Assembly (NCBI GenBank): GCA_027943335.1
Contig: BSBK01000527.1
Span: forward strand, 648,501-712,500
Direction: 5' to 3'
Length of the DNA stretch: 64,000 bases
Source: Chamaecyparis obtusa
Lineage: Eukaryota; Streptophyta; Pinopsida; Cupressales; Cupressaceae
Shown here in pieces: positions 1-13,300 of this stretch (position 1 is the stretch's first letter; each line of letters starts with the position of its first letter). Below the pieces are notes generated by a model, which was given only the letters and a program-made list of their open reading frames with translations, made no database searches and was not told where the DNA came from. A program made the position numbers and the translations under genes.

Positions 1-839
1 ACCAACAATGCGGAATAACACAAGACAATGTTTTCAACTGAATTTTCATTAACATGTCCAATTGTAAGGCCTTCCGAGTTAGGGCCAAATACAATCAAGG
101 CATTTCTGCAACCTTCCAGCTAGTCCGGCTCTAAAACAAATCAGCAACTGATGGAAACACTAAGGCATATTTGAACTTGAGCTCGCAAGACTCCAAGCAA
201 TCTCCTTGTCTCCAAGCATGCAAACCACTAGCTCTGCTATTACAAACTATCAGATAACAATCTGATCTTCAAGATCTCGCAGGATCCAAATCTAATCTGC
301 TACTCTTCACTGACTCTCTAAACATCTACCCAAACACTCCTTAAATACATTTCCTCAACGACAAGTTGGCTGGAAGAAATAATTAACTCCTAAGCCAAGT
401 TGGCTCCTATTACAAACAAATATTAAATGCAACAACAGTCGGCTCTCAAATAGTCTTACAAATAATTAATTATCCATGTCATCTTCAAGATCTACATAGG
501 AGAATACAATAAAAGCTACCAACAATAAATGGACCAAGTTGTCCAACCAAATCTTCAAGAACTCCAATCGGTAAACCAGAACTACTGAGTGCCAGAGAAA
601 CAACCGAGCACCAATGAAACAACCGAGCACCAGTGAAACAACCGACCACGCTAAGCATCACCGAGCACCATAGGCATCGCTGAGTACAAGTTCCACCGAG
701 CGCAAGAGGTTTCACCAAGTTCCTTCAACAACTGAGCTTCCTTCAATAACCGAGACCGTCAGTTAAAGCTGCAATCACAGAACCAACTCAACACACCACT
801 ATGCAGATTCATCGAGTACCCTAGAATGCCCCTGCATCA
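1..839 (-). repeat. Gypsy LTR fragment, minus strand, truncated by window edge
   Basis: Read on the minus strand, the stretch begins TGATGCAGGGGCATT at 839, close to the LTR start of the gypsy element at 40441 (TGATGCATGAGCATC). Near its left end it carries the counterpart of that LTR's 'aaggcctcacag...taattggatgaatcaataaag' segment (about 20-100 here). The middle holds several ACCGAGCAC-type words (595-715), the reverse complement of the cgag/gttgtccagtg words of that LTR. The LTR end lies outside the window. It directly abuts copia pol sequence at 840, so it probably belongs to a gypsy element or solo LTR inserted in the copia element. The target duplication cannot be checked. Confidence 0.7.
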
Positions 840-1250
840 CATAGCCAAAGGTTTCTCACAAAAAGAAGGAATTGACTATGAAGAAACTTTTGCTCCAGTT
901 CCCTGATATACTTCAATCAGAGTTGTTCTAGCTTTTGCAACTGTCAAAGGATGAAAAGTACATCAGATGAATGTTAAGACCACATTCTTAAGTGGAACTA
1001 TTGAAGAAGAGGTCTACTTGGAGCAACCTAAAGGATTTGAGATACATAATTCAAGAACACGTGTGTAAGTTAAAAAAATCCCTTTACGAACTTAAGCAAG
1101 CTCCTAGAGCCTGGTATGAGAGAATTGACAGTTACCTCATGAGATTAGGATTCTCCAAAAATGATGCAGACCCAAACCTCTACTTCAAGCAAAGCAAAGG
1201 TGATATGTTAATGTTAATATTATATGTTGATGATCTGTTGATTACATGAG
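840..1250 (+). pseudogene. Ty1/copia reverse transcriptase fragment
   Basis: Translated pieces give the copia RT motifs VAKGFSQKEGIDYEETFAP (about 843-897), KSLYELKQAPRAWYERI (1076-1126) and the catalytic YVDDLL block (1222-1242). In-frame stops occur at about 904, 952, 1066 and 1249, so it is not functional. The upstream gag, protease and integrase are absent because the gypsy LTR starts exactly at the left edge. Reading frame 992-1249 is the longest open piece. It is part of the same element as the next entry. Confidence 0.9.
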
Positions 1251-2168
1251 AGGACATCTCATTAATCAATGCAAGAAAAAACTAGCTTCAGAATTTGACA
1301 TGAAGGACTTATGATTACTGCACTACTTCCTTGGCTTAGAAGTCTGGCAAAAATCAGATAGCATTATTCTAAACCAAGCAAAGTACACCATTGATATATA
1401 TTGAAGAGATTTGGCATGATGAAGTGTAGACCAATGTCATCACCCATGGAGACAAATCTTCACAAATTGAAGGAAGTAGCAGCAGATTCTCAGTCAGCTG
1501 ATCCCACTCTCTACAAACACATGATTGGATCATTGATGTATTTGGTCAACACTAGACCAGATATTTGTTATGCAGTGAATGGTTTGAGCCAATTCATTTG
1601 TGAGCCTATGGAAATACATCTTGTGGTTGTGAAACATATAATGAGGTATCTTCAAGGTACTCTAAATTATGGACTCAAATATGAAAAGGTTCTCTTAGAT
1701 CTTTATGGATTCACCGACTCAGATTGGGCTAGAAGTGTGACTGATCGAAAGAACACCTCAGGGTGTTGCTTCAGTTTAGAATCGGTTATGATATCGTAGA
1801 TTAGCAGAAAATAGTCATCAGTGGCACAAAGCTCTACAGAGGCCGAACATATCGCAGCATCAATGGCTGCTAGAGAAGTAGTATGGCTCAGAAAACTAAT
1901 TGTAGGATTATTCGATGAACCACTAAAACCGACTATCATCCACTATGATAACCAAAGTTGCATCAAGCTATCAATGAATCCAGTATTTCATGACAGATCT
2001 AAGCATATAGAGATTTCTTACCACTATGTGAGAGACATGGTAGAAATGAATGTGATCCAGTTGGAATATATCAGTACAAGAGATCAAACAACAGATATCC
2101 TTACCAAACAACTCCCAAAGGTGAAAGTTGATCACTTTAGAAAAAATCTTGGTATGGTTGAAATGTAA
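1251..2168 (+). pseudogene. Ty1/copia RT C-terminus and RNase H
   Basis: The region 1401-1799 encodes the copia connection and RNase H start, with MIGSLMYLVNTRPDICYAV at about 1521-1577 and the RNase H DSDWA motif near 1720. After a stop around 1797 the same domain continues at 1821-2168 with SSTEAEHIA, the DNQS motif and the C-terminal DILTKQLPK block, which is the normal end of copia pol. The segment 1251-1400 is frame-shifted. Stops and shifts show an old, inactive copy. The conserved tail places the polypurine tract and 3' LTR just downstream, where they are found. Confidence 0.9.
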
Positions 2169-2486
2169 AATTTTGATTTGTACTAATATAATAAAGATGT
2201 TTAATGGGTAAACTTCTTTTGTCATATGTGTGACTGCATGACTTTATGGGCCCACTCATCCTGTGTACATTGCTAAAAATGACAATTTTTTATTTAATGA
2301 ACACTTGTAGTTAACATTATAAGGTGACGATCTTGTAATGTTGATATCATGTTGACTTGATATCATCTTGATTCATGGATGTGTCATGATCCGTTATGGT
2401 AGACATTATGTGATGTAATGTCAGTGCACATACCATAATAGGAGTATATAAGAAGAATGTAATGTTCTCGAGCATATTATATTTTT

Positions 2487-2685
2487 CATATTACGAGTTA
2501 GGCGATATGTAAAACTTGGTATCACGTATTAGGTGATTCCTCATATCACAGGCTAGGTGATATGTAAAACTTGGTATCACATATTAGGTGATTCCTCATA
2601 TCACAAGTTAGGTGATATGTAAAACTTGATATCACACGTTATTAGGTGATTCCTCATATCACATGTTAAGTGATATGTCATACCA
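2487..2685. repeat. 55-bp tandem repeat with internal hairpins
   Basis: Three full units and a partial fourth begin at 2487, 2542, 2597 and 2654 (periods 55, 55, 57). Each unit has the form cata-tcac-xxgttaggtgatatgtaaaacttgg, and each contains an inverted repeat such as ATATCAC...GTGATAT. The array lies in the copia 3' untranslated region between pol and the polypurine tract. Confidence 0.9.
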
Positions 2686-2756
2686 TTTTACATTCACAAG
2701 GTGGTATATATATTCTTATAAGAAATTAGATGCATCAGATACTTTATCTTCCCTAG

Positions 2757-2767
2757 CTAAGAGGGAG
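2757..2767 (+). other. Copia polypurine tract
   Basis: The purine-rich run gctaagagggag immediately precedes TGTTAAATATG at 2768. This is the usual position and composition of the plus-strand primer of a copia element. Confidence 0.7.
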
Positions 2768-2795
2768 TGTTAAATATGATAGCATCGATAAGAAG

Positions 2796-2827
<32 letters not shown>

Positions 2828-3074
2828 TAAATATTCTCATCTTATAACTATCTATTATCATGAGTAATGAATTGATGATCATCGATTATCATTAGTGATA
2901 GATCGATAACCGTCAATTATCATTAATGATAAATCGATGATCACCAATTTATATATGACTGTCAACTTACAATGAATACTGATTAGTATCAGTTTAAATA
3001 TCAAAACTGTTATGTTATCACCGATAGTATTGTCGGCTTATGTGATATCGATTCAATATCGATTTGCATTAACA
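2768..3074 (+). repeat. Copia 3' LTR, right boundary uncertain
   Basis: The start is fixed by the polypurine tract. It shares the TGTTRAxAT...GTAGCATCG-type opening with the solo LTR at 9547. A TA microsatellite lies at about 2796-2823, followed by degenerate gattatcattaatgatagatcgat words. The end at 3074 is chosen only because TTAACA there is the exact inverse of the opening TGTTAA; no matching 5' LTR or target duplication is available in the window. Confidence 0.45.
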
Positions 3075-4206
3075 GCGACCTGTTTGTTATGAAGAGTCAC
3101 GGCTTATCATTTACGTGACTCATAACATTTGCTTATGCATATATGCAAAACGATCGTTGGCTGAAACATATTGAAATCGAACATAGTGTATTCAGCAATC
3201 TGCATACAAAAGAATTTAATTAGAAGGTTGTATATTCACAATATATTCATAAAGAAATAAATGGGATACAAAAGCTATAATTATCATTTGAATAGAAGTT
3301 TGAATTGCATTTACAATGCCTTCTGTGTAGGTTAGATGAAACTTTATTGTGATCTTTATGGACACTGTTGCCTATAGTAAAGAACCTATCTAGCATGAAG
3401 ATGATCTGGAGAGTACTCCGTATCCTTCAATTCCATATAAATTCCTTGCCTCCCTTCTGCTATGTACAAAGTAATTATAGTTTGTATAATTGTTTTGGTG
3501 CACTATATTTTTTCAAGGTAAAAACAAAAGTTCGGGAGGCATAACAGATATAGAGAAACAAAAAAGGAATAAACACTATTATTGCGTACATGTAAATATT
3601 TTATTAGGAGACCAAATGCAAACGTATATTGTGTAGCCATAAAAAATAGTCAAAGACTCGAGAAAGAAACATGAATGTTCAGACTTGTGCCGTTACCATT
3701 TAAATATCAATATGATCATTAAATTACACATTCCAATTTGAATAAGTTAGTAGAGCACTTCTGTCTACGACACAATGCCAGCAATGCTTCCAAAACTTCT
3801 TGATATATGAAAGCCTTTCGCCACATTGAAATATAAGTTATACATATACAATTGTTCAACTGACTAAGATAGACTACCTTGCACTACAATCTTTTAGCAT
3901 CCTAGCAAGGCTATAGCAGAACTACCTCCATTACTTCTCTCCCTTGTAAATAAACCGGGTGAAACTCCCAACCTTTTCCACCTATCAGCAACACCTTGGA
4001 CTAAGGTGAAATAATATAATTAATGAAATCTTGCAAAATTCCCCTCCGCAAACACACTGTGGTACTACCATAAGGAGCTTCCATATGTGCAAACCAACAT
4101 TCTTTATACACAAAGTGAAAAGAAGCTGAAAGGGTCACATATATTGCTGACATGTGTCTTCATATTGCATTGCCTGCATGTAGTGCTGATCACTACTAAT
4201 TTGATG
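3075..4206. other. 3' flank and probable 3' UTR of the dehydrogenase gene
   Basis: No coding potential is seen. The part next to 4206 must contain the 3' UTR of the minus-strand gene, but I cannot place a polyadenylation site with confidence. The rest is AT-rich single-copy-looking sequence. Confidence 0.4.
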
Positions 4207-4333
4207 TTACTGAGGTTGCCCTAAGAGGGAAGGCCTGTAGAAAGCTCGACTCTGAGCAATTTCAATACGATCTCGAGGATCATGCATTGTCTCATCGCGT
4301 AATGCTTGAAGGATTGCATGTGGCGAGGCATCC
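4207..4333 (-). CDS. GPDHC1: Dehydrogenase terminal exon 6
   Basis: Residues 439-480 and the TAA stop (4207-4209). The minus strand reads CTAATCAG/GGATGCC, then [31 protein letters not shown] and RPSLLGQPQ. This is the conserved C-terminus of plant NAD-GPDH, and the phase-2 join to exon 5 is exact. It sits 11,210 bp from exon 5 and would be missed by gene finders that cap intron length. Confidence 0.93.
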
Positions 4334-7300
4334 CTGATTAGACACAAATGAGTCCAATTAGATTTCTAGCTCCAGAATCAAATTGTAAGATGCATGAACT
4401 ATAATGTAATAAAATTATAAAACAGATGATACAAACATAAAGGCTGCCCAAAATGTAAAGACAAAAAGTTTGACATACTATGTCATGTACGCAGGGTTCA
4501 TTTCTCTTGAGGGCTCCTTATATTATAAACTAAATTTTAACCAATAAAATGAGAACAAAATATTAAATGCCACATACTCAGACATTTGCCACACATAAAA
4601 CTAGCATAGCCATCTTAAATATATCTATCTAAAAGATCGAAAGATATTAGTCTCAAAATGCCTATAGTTGGATCTATCACATACATTACATAGGCACATC
4701 AAGATTGATACATCTCAGCATCTTTTAATTAGATGCCCTATGCTAGTAGCATCCAGGGCTATGTGTATATGATATGTTAGTTCTACTGTCAAAATCTGTG
4801 TGTTTATAATATATATCATGCAAAAGATCCCTTTCACAACTGACAGAGCAATTCATAAACATCCAATGAATACATACATTAACACTATAAGACTACGAGA
4901 TATCTAAAAGAAAAAATTTATGTTAATAGACATGACACAAAGACATCACATCAATGCAGTTCCAAGAACTTTGACTGTCTCTTTCTCAACTTCTCATTTG
5001 GCAAGTTGCTCTTGTTTGGCATGTCTTTAAAGCTCTTTTTCACAAACACCACAAATAAATCATCTGCATCACATTTCACAATCATGCTTATTATGTCATT
5101 TATTGTCAGAAATAGTGATCCCTGACTCGCTATATCAAACAATTGTTAAGAAATTCATGTAGATGGACTCATCTCAATCGAGGTGCCAACCATTTGTATC
5201 ATCCATCAAATAATAATGTTGGGAAAGCCATGTCAAGTAAAACATTTGTGAGAAACTCATTCCCACAAGATGCTCCAAGTCTTGGCTAATCAATCAACAC
5301 TCCAGGTTATTCTCACATCACAGAAAAAACTTGACTTCTAAGGCCCCCTGTAATGTCATGCCCCTGCCAAGTTAGATCACAGCACTTATAGAGATCGCAG
5401 CATTTATTGATTGCAGCCCTCAACACTAAAAGACGGGTAAAAATTTATTCAACAGAGAGAGTTACAAAGCAAGAAGGGCCAACCATTCAACAGAGAAAAG
5501 AGCACTAAACAAACCTATCTTATCCACTAAATGATCCAACATGTGAGACAATTTCGAAGATAATCATCCCCTATCCACAATATTTGAACCCTGCATTTGA
5601 TAAGAAGCCCACTTGGCCAAACAATCTACTACTCAATTTCACTCCCTAGATATGTGAACAAAAGTAACTGATTCCAAAGAGCTACACAACCTTAGAATTT
5701 GTCTAATAACCAAAGCTAAGTGCCAACAAACATCATCTAGCCGATGTTCATTCAGCAGAATCACCAAAACCTGAGAATCAGATTCACAAATAATCCTTTT
5801 TCCAGCCAAGAACACAACTTTGCTCCACAACATACAAAATGGCAAGAGCCTCCGTGTAATTATTCGTATGAATACTCTTATAAATTGAAAAAATAAACTA
5901 AACATCTTCAAAGCTATCACGCGGCACACCCAACTCTTACAATACTGGCATAACCAAGATTCCCCGAAGAAGAATCATCAGTGTTAATTTTCAAAACTCC
6001 CTAAGGAGGGATCTAACGACCCTCCCAATTTATCTTCCGCAAAGGATGTCTACATCTATTCCTCATGACCTACCTACCACTCCTCACCCCAAGAGAAAGA
6101 TCATCTCCCTAAAGAGGAAAATTGGACCAATTAAAATATCAATATCTCCAAGATCCACATCTCCAGAAAAGTAACACTTTGCCAAGATAGTCTCCAGAAA
6201 AGTTTACTTAGTCAGCCATAAAATTATTTAACTTTTTTTATTAACACAGTCACACCATTTCACTCCCGTGCTGCCACTGTAGTTACACCTCTCAGCGTTA
6301 AGAGAAGAATAAAATGTTGCATTTTTCAATATGTAATTTATGAATTATGATGATGATTTTCAAGGGCAATCATCATAAATTCATAATACTTGTCAGCTAT
6401 ATTGTATCAGCCATCAGGATTCCACGTAATGACGCAATTTTGTACTCCATTTGTATTCAAATCAATCAAATTTAATAGAAAACACTTTTGCACTCATTTG
6501 TGGACTCACTGGATACATCTTGTCATTGAATTTTGAAAAAAAATAAACGTGTTTCTAAAGAAGTTCAAGAAAAATTTTAAGTTGCCGAGTATTTTGCCTA
6601 ATTTTTGCTGAGTCAAACTTTTGGGGTCTAACAAGTTTTTGCGGAGTCCAATTTTGCCAGCTATGGGTTTAAGCGCTGCTCATAGATTTAATAATTTGTG
6701 TTGGTTGCCAGTGATGTTCGTGAACCAGATTTAGGTTGTTAATTCATGATATGACTATCTATGGAAGCCAGAGGGTAATATTGGCCCTTAGTTGCACAAC
6801 CAGCCTTTTAATGCATTCCTTGCAAGTTGCATATATTTTCCATTGCCTACCTCTGTACATTAAGGTTCTGAGTTTCTTCATTCTATAATAGTCATTTATT
6901 ATTGTGTCTAACTAGAAACAGTGGACATACCAGTTAAACCCTCAGAATTCATTTCTGCAAAAGTAGATGTTAGCTGAAACTTTGATAAATATATTGGAAG
7001 TCAAAATATTAGAATAATGCTTATTGTTCAAACTAATTAACTAGTATCCCCATTTGAATGCATTCCGTTTCAAAGGAAATATCTACAGATGCTTGCATAA
7101 CCTTCACATATGATGTGTCATTTGTGATCTGTACATGGAGAATAACTTTAGATTAAAGGCTATGCTGATAGTTAACTGCCCATGTAAAATTTAGAGTCTC
7201 AGGAACGTAGGCTAGGTTTTTACACAGAGAATCAGAAATTATCAAGGTGGGAATGTTTACTAGATTTTTGGAACATGTCCCAACCCCTGTATTTTTATTC

Positions 7301-10300
7301 CAAATCTAAATTTTATAGCTTCTAACCAGGGGTTTATAATTGCAGTAAATAGTTATAGCTGGGCTCAATTTACCATGCAAATAAATCATTTTCTTTTTAA
7401 AATTTTATTTCTGATATGGATATCCATGAAACAACTAGTATGATACAAACCATAATGTTTATATAATAATTGAATGTCTATGGTCAGACGGACAGAAATC
7501 TGAGTCATTTGTACTCTGGGACCCTTCTGTCGGTCCTTCTGAGACCTGTTGAGAGATTCATGACATTGATGTGTACATCTAGGTCAACATATACAATGTG
7601 AAAAGGAGTTTACAGAAATGGAATTTATGGAAAACTCTAGTAACACATGCTTCTAATCACCATTATTAAGCACTTTATAATTATGTATTTATATTCTAAA
7701 TTAAGAGGGTATGAACTGATCTAGTGGGTATCATACCAGAAAAGTATAGTTCCATTTCCAAAGCCTACACTGACTTGTTAAGTATGTTCTGCAGCTAACT
7801 AGACTATAATGAGATTTTACATGTTCGAGACTCTAACTAATCAGAGCATTTGGAGGAGTCATTTGAACTACTCAATTCAGGTGGTTCATGTTGGGCCTCT
7901 GTGATTAATAGCTAATTTGCTTAAGCAAAATGGGGACTTGAGTGCAAGGCAAAAGCTTTGTTAAAGTTCTTAAGCTTGCTTATAGTCATGCCACGTCAGT
8001 TCATAAGTTCTAAGGTCTACCTTTTGTAGCCTAATTGCAAATGTTTATCTTTGCAACTTTTATCACAGCTTACAAAAGCTAATTATTTTACAGGCATATG
8101 TACCGCCATGAAATTGTGAACCATATAACAAGAGATGGTTCCTGATCTTCCTGCTGTTAAGCCTGTCCAAGTATTTAATATGTCAGAGATTAGACCTGAA
8201 CAATGTTAACCATAATACTTTTCACTTTTGTTTGTCTAGCAGAGAACTCTTGCCCACTTCTCAGAACCAAGTCTGATACAGGAACCAACTTCTATGGCGA
8301 CACATGAAGGTTGGAGTTAAGGACTCTATGAGGGCATACGTAGAGAGTTGCAATACTCCATAGGACGTAAGACTGTCCTTTTTCTTTTAAGATAATCACC
8401 AAAATAATAAGATAAGATTATTGCTACTCCATGGTGACAGTAATCAGGAGCATGCTCTGCAATTAGAAGTGATTCAATCATATCCTAGAGACGGCCAACT
8501 ATCACCCTTAGCATGCAAGTGATGGAGGCCAAAAGCTACCTGCAGGGCTGGATCAGCTTTCACCAGTAGCACGCACACAATGGAGCCAGTGACATACAGA
8601 TGATGGACACAATAATCCACACACTAACCAAGTTCTATGGACAGTGGGAGAATCTTATTAAAAGAGAACAAGAATAAACAGGAGCACCAAGGTGACCATT
8701 GTATGTGTAATAGCAGAAAAGAACGTCGTTAATAAAGGTTCACAGGCCATTGGAGAAAGCAAAAACTCCACATCAATTGTGATTAGAGAAGCAAAGCTTT
8801 TGATCATCCCAACAAAAATTTATTTTCACTGGTTTTTATCATACTTGAAAACTTCCACTTGGCCTTACGGAAAGTGTTTGGTTTTAGAGAAGTCTCAAAA
8901 TAAGCAGCAACATGGAAAAATCCGAAGTCCCTAAATATTAAGGCAAATATTAAATTCTAAGTAAAACAAGTGCATGGTAAATTTCAATAGATACATCCAG
9001 ATCAATGCAGACAAAGTCAACAACAGAAATCAGATAAAAAGAAGAAATGTCAGAACATGAGCACACAACCACAAAAATGATCAGGATTAATTAGATCACA
9101 CTTTCTTAAGTGCATCTCCGACTTAATAGCTTAATAGTCTTTTAACCATTTCAACTCTGTTTAATCTCTTGTCAAGAAAGTGTGAAGATATATTCTCTCA
9201 AAGCACCTGTGCTTTGCAGTTGCACCCATGTTGTGCTCCATTTGCCAATTAATATAGGGAGGTCAAACTGCCTCTGGTAGTTAATAGTCTAATACCTACA
9301 AGGAGCAGTAACTAATAATCTCAGTACATGGATTAGATCAGAGAAGATAGACAAAACCAAAATTCCTTTTGAAATGAGAGGAGGAAGTATCAAAAAGGCA
9401 TTAATTTTTAAACAGTTTGGTAGCCTTAACAAGTGGTCGAAAGAGGCACACCTGGTTTTCAGGTCTTCACAGAACCATCCCAACAAATTTACTTTCATCT
9501 TAACAATGCATAAAATGGAAACTAAGCTTCAACGGGGAAGGAAAATTGTTGATATTTGTAGCATCGGTCAGATAAATAATATTGACTATATGATTATTAT
9601 GAGAAATGATTTATTATATATATAATAATTGATATTAATATATACATTGATATATATGTATATATAAATTTAGATTATAATTATTCTCATAATAACTAAA
9701 AAGTTAAATTGATAAAATATATATTATTATTATTATGTAAATATTAGAGAAATTAATATAATACTCAAGAGATATTATATATATATGTATATAATCATAA
9801 TTGTCATTATAATATTACATAATAATGAATAGACATGTCCCATGAAGGGACATGTCTCTTCTTGGCTCATTCTCTATATAAATGCAAGAGATTGTTGCAT
9901 TTGGAAACCACATACAATGAGATAGTGCTATTACATTTGCAATGATCCTAAAACCTTAACAAAAATTACATTAGAAGTTATTTCATGCACACCTAATTGC
10001 CAGTACAGGTTCAAGGTTTGATTCTGCCAATAGGGCATTTTTTCCCTGGGTTTTGTTATGCTGCATACAGCCATGTATATATTATACTGTCAAAGGCCCT
10101 CTCCCATTTTCTACAGTGATATAAGTGAGAACCATAAACGGCCAGCCAACATTGGATATAGCCATTCAATTAAAACCCATTGCATAAGACTATCTAGAGT
10201 TTAAATGACATAAAATTGTCACAACATAACCAGCTCCTTTTTACTGCCATCTAAGATTGTATGAAGTATTACTCACAGATTTACTGAATTTTTTTATTGA

Positions 10301-13300
10301 AAACCAAAGACCAGTCTCCCTCCTTGGGGGGCTTCAACAATTTGTTGTGTTGATGATAATACCAGCCACTGCTCACAATGGCAGGGGGCTCAAAAGAAGG
10401 CTGAGATGTAGGATTCGTAATATAGGTAGCAGGGTAAGAAAGGATTTAATGTCCCCAAATTAGGAGAACCCAAATTTTTCCCTAGATCATAGTTCCTGTA
10501 CAAAAGCAACTAGGGTTTTCAGGGTACCTTTTTGCTTTGATTGAGATCCTGCAAGCAAGTTAGGAAACATTATAATAACAATTCATAATTAGACATACTT
10601 GAGTTAGAAATAAACATACATCAGATTAATAGATTGATTGAATCAAATTTTAAGATGTCTCAACCATAGAAGCTAAGGCACAAGGTTCAAATTCAAGTTC
10701 AAGTTCGGCAAGAATACAATTCGGATGAAGTTCGGCAAGGTCAAAAAATTCAAAAAAAAAATCGATGATAAATTCGCCTTATAGATAACTTTAAATTTTT
10801 TTTAAATAGGTGATATATCTGATAAATTATCAAATTAATTTAAATATTATTTTTGAAAGAGGAAAGATTTTAAATTTAAATTTATTATAATTAAATATAG
10901 TGCAAATGTTTCTGGAATTGATTGTGTGCGAGTTTTTTCATCAACATTTCAGATCACTTCTCTCCTTGTTCACTCTTGCATCCTGATAATGGATCACGGA
11001 GTGTGATCCGAAACATTGATGAAAAAACTCGCACACAATCAATTCCAGAAACATTTGCACTATATTGATGGATTGTGGAAAGCTAATAGATATTACAATT
11101 AAATATTAACTTTATTAAAATTTAATATGAATAAATTTTTATTTTTTTTTGACAGCTAAGTAAATATTTAATTTAAAACATAAATTTTAAAAAGTAATTT
11201 TAAAACTTTTGATTTAAAAAACTGAAGAAAAAGTGTTTTTACATTTTCGTCGAATATCAAAACAACTGGGGAAAACCTTTAAAAAAATCTAAAACAATGA
11301 AAATGTGTTGGACAATGATTACAGCCTAACTGGAGTCGTCTTGGATTTGGTGGTTTGAGTCAGACTGGCACAGATAAAAGTAAAACCGTTGCCGTCTGTT
11401 TGCATCGAACTTGCCCTCTGTTCAAGCACTGTCACCGAAGCCAAAAGCTGTGTTTTCATTTGTAAGAAAATCGAAGAAAAAGCGGCAAACAAAAATAAGA
11501 ATTTCAGAAAAATCGACAAGTTTTTTGAATTTGAACGAATTTTTTTTACCACTGAATATTTGACGAATTTCAAACTTCATGTTTGGGGTTCGCTGGACCC
11601 TGTGACTTAGCATAGAAGTACTAGGGTAGGGTGATTTGATGAGGTGCCCAAGAGACCCCTACCCTAGACTCACGAGCAGATATACCATCCCTCCTGGCCT
11701 CATGTGGCCCATGCCATACAAATGAGGTGGTGTACCTAGTGTGGTGTCCTATCACCGTTCTCCTCATCCTTGTCACTTCTACCTCACCTCTGATGGTTGA
11801 GCATCAATATGCATTGGTTCACCATGATAGAGGTCATGAGGATCATTCACAGCTCGGCAACCAGAAAGTCCCTCCTTCCTAAGCCCAAAGGCAGTCCCCT
11901 TGTCCCCCTTTGGCCACATGAAACTCATTAGTCATATAGAATGGGGCGGCGTGCTTAGAAAGTGACCTCATCACCATTCTCCCTTCTGTGACTACCTCAT
12001 TTCCCCTACCATGGATAATTGCAGCAGACAGAAAACATACATGATAAACTCTATATTACGACATTCATGATTTAGCAGATGAAATGCATATTAGGTATGC
12101 AGATATATATAATTCTGTATGTATATGAATCTATATGTAAGCTGTCACATAATATGATAATACTATTAAATTCCTGAAGCACTAATGCAATATATATAAA
12201 ATCAGTGTTATGAAGATTATCTGCACACACCTGTATATACATTTATGAAAAGCATCATATTCTGGGCTACATGTTCAAATAAAACAGTCATAAACAGATT
12301 CTTATGTAAGACGCTGCCACAAAATGCTCATACCCAGGTCGCAGATCTAACCTATAATCTGTTCTTAATACTTTTGGCTTTTCTTCCTTCTGATGATCAA
12401 ATGAATGAATGTGGGTATGATAGGGTGGCACTTAAATGATTGACGTTTGAATGATGAGTTGATTGATTTGATAGCCATTTGATGATTTATTTGATAGCCA
12501 TTTGATGATTGATTTCTGATTCCAAGATGTGAATTGATAGATGATAATTTTGATTGCTTGTTTATTCACTCTATTGAATTGTTCTTTGCTAATTGATAGA
12601 TTGTTTGATTTAACCTTTCCTCATTCATGGATTGCATGATTTTATAAAGCATTGATGAGAGATGATGTATTGATCTATGCTAGGAATGATCTCCCCTTTG
12701 TAATTTACAAGTGAAAGAGTCACCACCTTTCTTAAGATTTGAGTCACCGCTTTTCATTGTTGCCTTTAAGAATATATTATTCTCCCAATTGATCCCCCTT
12801 TTTTGATTCCATGCCCTTCTTCAATGAAGTTCTTCTCTTTTATATGTCCTTTGGGTGTAGGGAGTCACACCCTTTCATTTGTTAATGCCCTTATGAAAAA
12901 GTCACACCCTTTGGTTATGAAAAGATACATCTATTTGACAACAACTGCTGCCCCTTTCACTTTCTATCTCTCACTTCTCAAATCCGTCTTCACTACTTTT
13001 CAAATCTGCACATATCCAAATTTAAGATCTGCATATCTTCTTCTGCTAGATCTACATATCTTATTTTCTTCTTTCCTGCTCATTTATTATTACAGATCCC
13101 TCCTTATACTTTTACTCTGAATCTACTCTAGATCTCCTCTACTACTTTTTTCCCCATTCCATTTGATCCTCCTTTATATCTTCCCATGTGAGGGACAGGT
13201 CACACCTCTTCATCATGTCTACCATTTGGCAAGAGTCACAACCCTTCATAATTGTCCCTATTTCGAAGAGTCACAACCCTTCATAATCACAACCCTTTCA

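Noticed and set aside
2487..2685. CRISPR-like array
   Set aside because: Units are contiguous tandem repeats without unique spacers, in plant DNA.
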